From assembly GCA_002344345.1 (NCBI GenBank), contig DDTL01000037.1, positions 1 to 19,372 on the forward strand: a stretch of 19,372 bases of DNA, in the 5' to 3' direction. The notes beneath the pieces are model-generated. The model was not told where the DNA came from. It was given only the letters and a program-made list of their open reading frames with translations, and made no database searches. Source of the stretch: Saprospiraceae bacterium UBA2365. Its GTDB lineage: Bacteria; Bacteroidota; Bacteroidia; Chitinophagales; Saprospiraceae. How positions within the stretch are numbered: the first letter of the stretch is position 1; every line of letters starts with the position of its first letter. This document shows, one piece after another, positions 6,682-12,852 of the stretch. The position numbers and the translations under genes were made by a program.

Positions 6682-9333
6682 ATGAAAAAAAATCCGTCAT
6701 CATTCCATAAAGAATTACAGATCGAACTGGATGCGTTTATCCAAAGCCAGCAAAAAATATATCCTGAGAACGAAATCCTCAAAATTGACCTGCATTGTCA
6801 TGACTATAACAGCAATGTGCCGGACGAAATTTTAGGCAGGATCCTGGGTGTTCCGGAAACCTGGCTGGAATCAAAAAAATTGCTTGAAGTCCTCCAAAAG
6901 AATGGTTGTGACACCTTTACCATTACAAATCATAACAACTCGAGATCCTGTTACGAAATGATTGAAAAGGGTCATGATATCCTTGTTGCAGCCGAATTCA
7001 GCGTTTTTGTTCCGGATTATCACATCGGAATCCATATCCTGACTTATGGATTTACAAAAGAACAGGAAAAGAGGCTGAATAAACTGAGGTACAACGTTTA
7101 TGAATTTTTGCAGTTCACTCACAAACGTGATATTCCGACCATATGGGCACATCCACTTTATCATTATGCGGCTGAAGAGCAACCGCCGTTTGATTTTTTC
7201 AGAAAAATGGCCTTGATTTTTGAGCGTTTTGAAGTGATCAATGGCCAAAGGGATACCTGGCAGAATATGTTGGTCAAAAACTGGATTTCTGCGCTGACCC
7301 CAGAAATGATCGACGAGGATGCAGCGCGGTTTGATGTGGATCTAAGTCTTTACACGGATCGCCCGTATCAAAAATCCCTGAGCGGCGGTTCGGATGATCA
7401 CATGGGCATTTTTGCCGGACATTCCGGTACTTATCTGCATGTGCCGGATCTGGAACAACGGCTAAAATCAAGTTCGAGATCGGCGCTGGCTCTGGAAGCT
7501 ATTCGTGAACACCGCATGGTGCCATACGGTAATCACCAGAACATTGAAAAACTGACGATCGCTTTTCTCGATTATGTTTTCCAGGTTGCGATGTACATCA
7601 AAAAGCCGGACCTGCTCAGGATGATATTGCACAAAGGATCGGTTCAGGATAAAATAATCGCCATCATTATTTCCAATCTTTTTGCCGAACTGAAACACCA
7701 TAAAACCACAATGCGGTTTATCAAGCTTTTTCATAAAAGCTTTATCGGTAAGCGGCCAAAAAAGATGACTCAATTATTGGTAAAAAAAGTTTATAAACCG
7801 GTTTTCAGAGAAGCCATCAACATTGTGGAAGCACATGATCTGGAACCTGATAAAATGACGATCCAGTTTTATCAGGCGATCAATACGATCAGCAATCAGT
7901 TGAACAGCATACTTTTCAAAAGATTGCAGAAAAAAGTTGATGATCTGCTTGAAAAACCACATTTTCGGGAATTAAGGCTCGATCTCGAACTGGAACAGAT
8001 CAAACTTTCTCCAAATATCCGGGATTATATCAAAAGCGCTTCTCAGTTTGACAAAGATCAGATGAAAAAAATAACAGATTTTCTGGATGGTCTTTCTTTT
8101 CCGTTTTTAAGTTCAACATTGATCCTGGGAGCCAATTTTACCAGCAGCAAGGTGCTTTACAACAGCCGCAAAACGCTTACTGCCTTTTCAGAGCAACTCG
8201 GTAAATTGGAACATCCCAAACGCATGCTTTGGCTGACAGATTCCTTTGATGATAAAAACGGTGTTTCAAGTGTATTGCAGGAGATCCATAGTGAGATCAA
8301 AAGGCTGGAGTTGCCGATCGACCTGCTTGTTTGCAGTAAAACGGTGAAGCCGGATGAACATCTGATCGTTGTCAGGCCTGAAGCTGAGTTCATACTTCCT
8401 TTTTACAAGGATCAAAGTGTCCGCATTCCCAATATCAATCAAATTCATGCTTTATTTCTTGAAAATGAATACGATCGGTTGATTTGTTCCACTGAAGGTG
8501 TGATGGGATTGATTGCCGTATTTTTAAAGCACGCTTATACAGTTCCGGCTTATTTTTACATTCATACTGACTGGATTATGTTTGCCCAGAAAGCATTGCA
8601 GCTGGACATCCATGAATCTGATAAAGTGAGAAGGTATCTGAGAATGTTTTACAGTAATTTCGATAAACTATTTGTGCTCAACAGCGACCATAAAGAGTGG
8701 CTTGCCGGACACAATATGAATTTTGACAAAGATCAGATCTTTCAGACGGCGCATTGGGTTGAAGAGCAGTTCAAACCGGTAGCAAAGTGCAAAAAGGAGG
8801 TGTTCAGCATGGAAGAGGATACAAAAATCCTTCTTTATACCGGCAGACTCAGCAAAGAAAAAGGTGTGATGGATGTGGTCACAGTATATAAAAAGATCAA
8901 GGAAGTGTATGATTCTGTAAAAATTGTTTTTGCGGGCGTGGGTCCGGCAGAAGATGAACTCAGGGCAAAATTGCCGGATGCAGTTTTTCTGGGTTGGGTA
9001 AACAGAGACCGCCTTCCTGGCATTTATTCTTCGGCGGATATGCTGTTGCTACCTTCGAAGTTTGATACATTTGGCCTGGTGGTTTTGGAAGCGCTAAGCT
9101 GCGGATTACCTGTTGCATCTTACAATGCCAAAGGTCCAAAGGACATTATTGTCCACGGATCATGTAGTTATATTGCATCCAATGTCAGAGAGATGACTGA
9201 CTTTGTGATCGGTTATTTTTCTGATGAAAACAAACAGGTTCAGATGAAACAAAATGCAATAGAGCGGGCCGCGAATTTTGCAAAAGAAGATATCATGGAT
9301 AAATTCCTCGAATATACCGGGTTAATTCCTTGA
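6682..9333 (+). CDS. PHP-domain phosphoesterase / GT4 glycosyltransferase fusion
   Basis: This 883-residue cytoplasmic protein has two enzymatic halves. Residues 33-260 are a PHP domain with the expected metal ligands: DLHCHD (His38, His40), TNHN (His84), AEF (Glu105), GIH (His118), WAHP (His157) and SDDH (Asp238, His240). Residues about 260-505 are helical and charged, and I do not recognise them. Residues about 510-883 are a GT-B, family 4 glycosyltransferase with a GVSSV loop in the first Rossmann domain, the nucleotide-sugar segment GRLSKEKG (720-727), and FDTFGLVVLEALSCG (794-808). In the last motif the first Glu of the usual E-x7-E is Asp795, with Glu803 kept. The TFG-VVLEA form recalls lipid- or glycolipid-directed GT4 enzymes (SqdX/PimB-like), so a glycolipid or envelope sugar role is a guess. 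An ATG at 6678 in another frame opens only 10 codons; 6682 is the start. Confidence 0.88.
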   Translation: MKKNPSSFHKELQIELDAFIQSQQKIYPENEILKIDLHCHDYNSNVPDEILGRILGVPETWLESKKLLEVLQKNGCDTFTITNHNNSRSCYEMIEKGHDILVAAEFSVFVPDYHIGIHILTYGFTKEQEKRLNKLRYNVYEFLQFTHKRDIPTIWAHPLYHYAAEEQPPFDFFRKMALIFERFEVINGQRDTWQNMLVKNWISALTPEMIDEDAARFDVDLSLYTDRPYQKSLSGGSDDHMGIFAGHSGTYLHVPDLEQRLKSSSRSALALEAIREHRMVPYGNHQNIEKLTIAFLDYVFQVAMYIKKPDLLRMILHKGSVQDKIIAIIISNLFAELKHHKTTMRFIKLFHKSFIGKRPKKMTQLLVKKVYKPVFREAINIVEAHDLEPDKMTIQFYQAINTISNQLNSILFKRLQKKVDDLLEKPHFRELRLDLELEQIKLSPNIRDYIKSASQFDKDQMKKITDFLDGLSFPFLSSTLILGANFTSSKVLYNSRKTLTAFSEQLGKLEHPKRMLWLTDSFDDKNGVSSVLQEIHSEIKRLELPIDLLVCSKTVKPDEHLIVVRPEAEFILPFYKDQSVRIPNINQIHALFLENEYDRLICSTEGVMGLIAVFLKHAYTVPAYFYIHTDWIMFAQKALQLDIHESDKVRRYLRMFYSNFDKLFVLNSDHKEWLAGHNMNFDKDQIFQTAHWVEEQFKPVAKCKKEVFSMEEDTKILLYTGRLSKEKGVMDVVTVYKKIKEVYDSVKIVFAGVGPAEDELRAKLPDAVFLGWVNRDRLPGIYSSADMLLLPSKFDTFGLVVLEALSCGLPVASYNAKGPKDIIVHGSCSYIASNVREMTDFVIGYFSDENKQVQMKQNAIERAANFAKEDIMDKFLEYTGLIP

Positions 9334-9642
9334 TTTGAATACTGATTCTATTTTTTTGGTCTCAGATACTGATCTTGTTATTTTCATAAGTATGAAACAA
9401 TTACATTACATTTATTACATCAAGCAACATTGGTAAGAATTGATCACATTTTTTATTGTGTCAAACCGGGAAATGTAAAAGACCTGAACCAAGAGGTTTT
9501 GAAAGATATTAAAATCTGATTGACCATATCGAAATCAATCAGGCGGGTGGTTGGAATATTTCATAGATCCAATATTGGCAAAAAATAATACTTTTGCCAA
9601 ATATAAAATGTATAGATCATTTCAGGGAAAATTCGTTGGACT
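9334..9642. other. 309-bp intergenic region upstream of the ABM-domain gene
   Basis: There is no clear gene. CTGATTGA (9516-9523) and TCAATCAG (9535-9542) form an 8-bp hairpin without a T-run. The frame from 9430 to 9519 reads through 29 codons (starting LVRIDHIFYCVKPG) with a protein-like composition, but it has only a TTG start, so I treat it as non-coding or at most a gene remnant. A promoter-like TACTTTTG follows at 9589. Confidence 0.5.
9589..9596 (+). promoter_or_regulatory. Bacteroidota-type -7 box for the ABM-domain gene
   Basis: TACTTTTG followed by C matches the TAnnTTTGC consensus and lies 54 bases upstream of the ATG at 9643. No TTG stands at the usual -33 spacing, so this is a partial promoter match. 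Transcription would start near 9603, leaving a leader of about 40 bases. Confidence 0.4.
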
Positions 9643-9966
9643 ATGATTGCAAAAACGCCCCAGGCTCCTTATTATGCGGTAATTTTCACTTCCGTCAGAA
9701 CTGATAACCATGAGGGATATGCCGAAATGGCAGCTAAAATGATTGAATTGGCCCAACAACAGGATGGATTCCTCGGTATGGAAAGCGTGAGAAATGAATA
9801 CGGGATAACGGTTTCGTATTGGCAGGACTTAAATGCCATCCAAAGCTGGAGAAACCATGTGGAACACACAGTAGCCAAAGACAAAGGACGCAAGGAATGG
9901 TATAAATCCTTCAAAACAAGGATCGCAAGGGTAGAACAGGATTACGGATTCGTAAAGGGTTCTTGA
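9643..9966 (+). CDS. Antibiotic biosynthesis monooxygenase (ABM) domain protein
   Basis: This 107-residue soluble protein has the size and pattern of single-domain ABM ferredoxin-like-fold proteins (PF03992 type). A first strand (YYAVIFTSV, 10-18) is followed by an amphipathic helix containing YAEMAAKMIELAQQQDGFLGMESV. Then come a strand with GITVSYW (54-60) and a second helix with W-x-x-H (WRNHVEHTVA, about 69-78). The GFLGMES and YW...W..H signatures are typical of this family, which includes quinol monooxygenases and IsdG/YqjZ-like proteins. Whether it oxidises a quinol, degrades haem or has another role cannot be decided here. It stands alone, with its own -7 box and long gaps on both sides, so context gives no pathway. 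The ATG at 9643 is the only sensible start. Confidence 0.85.
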   Translation: MIAKTPQAPYYAVIFTSVRTDNHEGYAEMAAKMIELAQQQDGFLGMESVRNEYGITVSYWQDLNAIQSWRNHVEHTVAKDKGRKEWYKSFKTRIARVEQDYGFVKGS

Positions 9967-10361
9967 AAAACCACCTATTTAGCAAAAGTCGTATTTGTTG
10001 AGCCAGATAGGCTTTTAGCTTATTTAGTTTCTTTTGCCAGATGCGCTCTGTCAAATCCATCAGGCTAACAGACTAAATAGTCTTTGCAAGGAAACGCCAA
10101 TTACTGCGTAACCTTTTTTTTGAAACAGTCATTTACAAATAGTAAACTCCTTGTTTTCAAAAACTCTTGCCTGTGCGATACTCGCAGAAAGGTCGCAAGC
10201 CTGTCCTTGATGTTTTCTTATCAAAGACGAAAAAAACATAGGTTTTCTTGCAGACACTAAATAGCTAATCACCTTAATATTTTCAAAAAATCTTACATAA
10301 TAGCTCCAATGTTGTATTTTTGACAGGCCATGACCGTCAAAGCAAGCATTTAAAAGAGTCG
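9967..10361. other. 395-bp intergenic region upstream of the alkyltransferase gene
   Basis: There is no credible ORF. Visible structures are the perfect palindrome AGACTAAATAGTCT (10070-10083), a nested hairpin at 10166-10199, and a 7-bp inverted repeat GCAAAAG/CTTTTGC (9982-9988 and 10031-10037). None is followed by a T-run. A -7 box lies at 10315. A regulatory RNA or leader is possible but not supported further. Confidence 0.5.
10315..10322 (+). promoter_or_regulatory. Bacteroidota-type -7 box for the alkyltransferase gene
   Basis: TATTTTTG matches TAnnTTTG and lies 47 bases upstream of the ATG at 10362. No clear -33 TTG is present. It overlaps an in-frame TTG at 10320, so a transcript begun here would start downstream of that codon. 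This supports the ATG at 10362 as the true start. Confidence 0.4.
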
Positions 10362-10886
10362 ATGATGAACCAAATTGATATTCAATATTACAAAACTTCT
10401 ATTGGTGAACTTATTTTAGGATCTTTCGGACAAGAACTTTGTTTGCTCGATTATAGGTATAGAAAGATGCGAACTGTCGTGGATCAAAGGATCACAAAAG
10501 GGCTGAATGCTGTTTACACAGAAAAGGACAACGAACTGTTAGCAATGACCAGAACCCGGATAGCAGAATATCTGAAAGGCGAAAGGCCTGAATTTGATAT
10601 TCCGGTTCTGATGGTTGGTAGTGATTTTCAAAAGAAAGTCTGGAACGCATTATTGACCATAAAATATGGAAAGACAGCATCTTATGCTGAATTGGCCAAA
10701 AGCATCGATCAGGCCAATGCAGTCAGGGCAGTTGCCTCTGCCAATGGCGCAAATGCAATCAGCATCATCATTCCATGTCACCGTATCATCGGCAGCAATG
10801 GTGAACTGACGGGTTATGCCGGAGGATTGCCGGTAAAGAAAAAATTGCTGGATTTGGAAAAAACATATTCCGGATACATTCAATAA
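10362..10886 (+). CDS. ogt: Methylated-DNA-[protein]-cysteine S-methyltransferase (O6-alkylguanine repair)
   Basis: This 174-residue protein removes alkyl groups from O6-alkylguanine in DNA by one-time transfer to its own cysteine. The catalytic motif IIPCHRII places the acceptor at Cys139. RAVASANGAN, containing the arginine finger, lies just before it, and GYAGGLPVKKKLLDLE follows, as expected for the C-terminal substrate-binding domain. Residues 1-80 form the less conserved N-terminal domain. There is no AdaA-type zinc or HTH domain, so this is a stand-alone Ogt/AGT rather than Ada. The frame is open back to a TTG at 10320, but I chose ATG 10362 (next ATG at 10365) because a -7 promoter box covers the TTG and the first 14 codons do not look like the family. 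No terminator with a T-run is visible after it. Confidence 0.92.
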   Translation: MMNQIDIQYYKTSIGELILGSFGQELCLLDYRYRKMRTVVDQRITKGLNAVYTEKDNELLAMTRTRIAEYLKGERPEFDIPVLMVGSDFQKKVWNALLTIKYGKTASYAELAKSIDQANAVRAVASANGANAISIIIPCHRIIGSNGELTGYAGGLPVKKKLLDLEKTYSGYIQ

Positions 10887-11045
10887 CCGGGCTGAATTTG
10901 ATATCGGGATGTGGCGGGATGCACTCATCGTAGTTTTAATATCTACGAAAAAACGAATTGAGTCCATTTTTTGTCAACCAAAACTGAATGGTTTCCCAGA
11001 AATCCTGAGCTGGACGAGCCAGAACCAAAGAGGAAAATGATTTAA

Positions 11046-11102
11046 GAACCCCGAGCCACTTAGCTACGGGGTTCAGCCCCGTTGGATTTACATCCTACGG
11101 GG
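11046..11102 (+). repeat. Cluster of mutually exclusive GC-rich hairpins (REP- or RNA-like)
   Basis: Four arms lie in 57 bases. GAACCCCG (11046-11053) pairs with CGGGGTTC (11067-11074). ACGGGG (11066-11071) can instead pair with CCCCGT (11077-11082). CCCCGTTGGAT (11077-11087) can pair with ATCCTACGGGG (11092-11102) with one mismatch. The arms overlap, so either the outer two stems form or the central one does. The sequence is strikingly GC-rich against its surroundings. I recall similar CGTAGGATGTAAATCCAACGG-like repeats in other Bacteroidota genomes, so a dispersed repeat is the likeliest nature. Confidence 0.65.
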
Positions 11103-11337
11103 TAAATATGCTGTGTGGTATAATTCTAAGATCAAAATTCGTCAAGGTTCTGCCAAATAATACACAAATTCAATTTTTAGGACACTGATGTCCGGGAACA
11201 AATTCTGCCGCTGGTTGATTCTTGAAAGTAAAAACTTCCCTTTATTGAGTAGTAATATTTAATCAAAATCATATCATCCATTCTTTTTGATTGGATAATT
11301 CACCACGAAGCCCTTTACAAACAAAAAAGACGGTACT

Positions 11338-11420
11338 TTGAGTCTTCTCCGAAAAATTTTTGCCCCTAAGTCCCTACTGACGTTTTCAGTCTGTACACGC
11401 ACTGTCGGAAGTAGACTCAA
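11338..11420 (+). mobile_element. MITE-like element, copy 2 (internally shortened)
   Basis: This 83-bp copy lies in the same orientation as copy 1. The left end TTGAGTCTTCTCCGAAAA (11338-11355) is followed by TGCCCCTAAGTCCCTACTGA and a single 25-bp-type unit (CGTTTTCAGTCTGTAC). The right end TCGGAAGTAGACTCAA (11405-11420) keeps the outer inverted repeat, but the inner part and adjoining unique sequence are missing relative to copies 1 and 3, a loss of about 11 bases. It has no coding capacity. Confidence 0.7.
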
Positions 11421-11674
11421 TTTTCAGATTTTGAGTGAATGGTATTGACAAAGGCAAGGATTGATATTTAAAAAATTGAAGCAAACCTCCTATATTTTTT
11501 GATATAATTGAATGCAGCCTTTATGTAAATAAACAGCAAGGAGTTGAAAGAGAATTTATAAAGCTGTTTACACAAAAGAGCATCCAAAAGCTTAGATGAA
11601 AACATTGAAAAAAACAAGCACAACAGAATTGCAGGCTTTTGCGTTGTATCAAAAGACGTATTTTCCATGTTTTT

Positions 11675-11705
11675 TTTGGTAATTGCGGATTTAATTCTAC
11701 TTTTG
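11675..11705 (+). promoter_or_regulatory. Bacteroidota sigma-type promoter for the PorP/SprF gene
   Basis: TTTG (11675-11678) and TACTTTTG (11698-11705) are separated by 19 bases, matching the -33 TTTG / -7 TAnnTTTG promoter of Bacteroidota in both motif and spacing. Transcription would start near 11712, giving a leader of about 30 bases before the ATG at 11742. This is the clearest promoter in the window. Confidence 0.65.
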
Positions 11706-11741
11706 ACAGACTTATTTCACAGGTTTTAACAATCAATAGAT

Positions 11742-12812
11742 ATGAATATAAGGACTATTTTAGTGGTCATAGCAGTGTTCTGTTTCCAGGGGATCATGGT
11801 GAGTCAGGATCCATTTCATTACACCTATTTTGATATGACCAAGGTCGCGATGAATCCGGCTTTTGCGGGAAGTTTTGAAGGAACTGCCAGGGTAGGTTTG
11901 CTTTATAGAGAGCAGGATTATGGATTTGCATTTGGTCAGTTTCGGAACCCGACGTTTTATATTGATGTTCCGGTGATCCGTGGATTTCGTCAGCAGGACT
12001 GGATAGGTGTCGGCATGAGCTATATTTACGATGAGCAGTTGTATGAAGAAGGAAAAGTGGTTACGATCAAAGGTTTCGGAGGCATTTCTTATCACCTGGC
12101 CTTTGACAAAAAAGCAAAAAATGTGCTTTCTATTGGACTTGCTTCAGGCACAAGTTCATCCTATGTGACCGATCCGACGATAACCACTTATTCAGAACTT
12201 GGAACCGATCCGAACCCCGATCCGATCGAGAATTCTATAAAAGTCAAAAATCCGGCAGGCGGATCAAGTGGTGGTGGCGGTGGTTTGGGTAGTGCTCAAT
12301 TGACTGCAGGATTGCATTTCAGATCATACATTGGGAAAGAAACCGAGTTGAACACAGGTGTTTCTGTGGCCAACCTGACCACATTCAGAGGTGGTCGGGT
12401 GGATGAATCCATTGCTACGGGCAGTTACAGCACCGCACCGATGCGTTTTCTGGTATACGGCTACTACAAAACGCCCGTTGCGGATAAAATTAAAATCGAA
12501 CCACGTTTATTTTTTCAATACAGACAACCATCCTGGGATCTGCAGGTCCAGACGCTCGCATATTTTCTGCTGAATGAAGAAAAGGGCATAACTTTGTCGG
12601 GTGGTTTGGGTTATTCCGCTGTCAATGGTCTGCAGTTCCTGCTGGGCGCAGATATCAAGGATTTCAGGATCGGGTACAGTTTTGACCTCAACCTGTCAGA
12701 CAAAACACAGGTGAGCGGCGCTGCCGGAGCCTTTGAACTGGGTGTGGCTTACATCCTCAAATTGTACAAAAAACCAAAACCTGATCCGGTATTGGTTTGT
12801 CCGAGATTCTGA
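11742..12812 (+). CDS. PorP/SprF family outer-membrane protein (type IX secretion-associated)
   Basis: This 356-residue protein has an N-terminal signal sequence (residues 1-22, ending VSQ) followed by the family hallmark DPFHYTYFDMTKVAMNPAFAGSFEGTARVGLLYREQ. The rest alternates short amphipathic strands with turns, consistent with a 14-strand-type outer-membrane barrel. It includes typical late motifs such as GLGYSAVNGLQFLLGADIKDFRIGYSFD. A glycine/serine-rich loop (GGSSGGGGGLGSA, about residues 173-185) is unusual and probably surface- or periplasm-exposed. PorP/SprF proteins help present T9SS adhesins and are often duplicated in gliding or filamentous Bacteroidota. It has its own promoter, and the OmpA-like PorE homologue starts about 40 bases after its stop, so the two probably form an operon. 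No giant adhesin gene is adjacent. Confidence 0.9.
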   Translation: MNIRTILVVIAVFCFQGIMVSQDPFHYTYFDMTKVAMNPAFAGSFEGTARVGLLYREQDYGFAFGQFRNPTFYIDVPVIRGFRQQDWIGVGMSYIYDEQLYEEGKVVTIKGFGGISYHLAFDKKAKNVLSIGLASGTSSSYVTDPTITTYSELGTDPNPDPIENSIKVKNPAGGSSGGGGGLGSAQLTAGLHFRSYIGKETELNTGVSVANLTTFRGGRVDESIATGSYSTAPMRFLVYGYYKTPVADKIKIEPRLFFQYRQPSWDLQVQTLAYFLLNEEKGITLSGGLGYSAVNGLQFLLGADIKDFRIGYSFDLNLSDKTQVSGAAGAFELGVAYILKLYKKPKPDPVLVCPRF

Positions 12813-12852
12813 TTTGCGTTCCGAACATTTTTATCAATCAATGACTTTGAAG

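Larger units (their letters stand above)
10887..11741. other. 855-bp intergenic region before the PorP/SprF gene
   Basis: This is the longest gap in the window. It contains a 6-bp hairpin (TCGTAG/CTACGA, 10928-10948) just after the alkyltransferase gene but without a T-run, the hairpin cluster at 11046-11102, MITE copy 2 at 11338-11420, and the PorP promoter at 11675-11705. Between 11421 and 11670 it is AT-rich with no convincing ORF; the short minus-strand frames there lack family resemblance. Confidence 0.6.

Noticed and set aside
6678..6710. Ten-codon upstream ORF overlapping the PHP-glycosyltransferase start
   Set aside because: It begins 4 bases before the true ATG in another frame. There is no evidence that it is translated, and such overlaps arise easily in A-rich leaders.
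10320..10361. TTG start giving a 188-residue alkyltransferase
   Set aside because: The TTG overlaps a TAnnTTTG promoter box and the extra 14 residues are unlike the family's N-terminus; ATG 10362 is preferred.
10928..10948. Intrinsic terminator of the alkyltransferase gene
   Set aside because: The 6-bp hairpin is followed by A residues rather than T residues on the coding strand, so it does not fit an intrinsic terminator.
11468..11736. Two short minus-strand open frames upstream of PorP
   Set aside because: They overlap each other and the PorP promoter, are Phe/Leu/Cys-rich from reading AT-rich DNA, and have no recognisable motif.
12733..12852. Upstream start for the PorE-like protein inside the PorP gene
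   Set aside because: It would overlap 80 bases of PorP and place about 40 non-family residues ahead of a clear signal peptide that begins at 12853.
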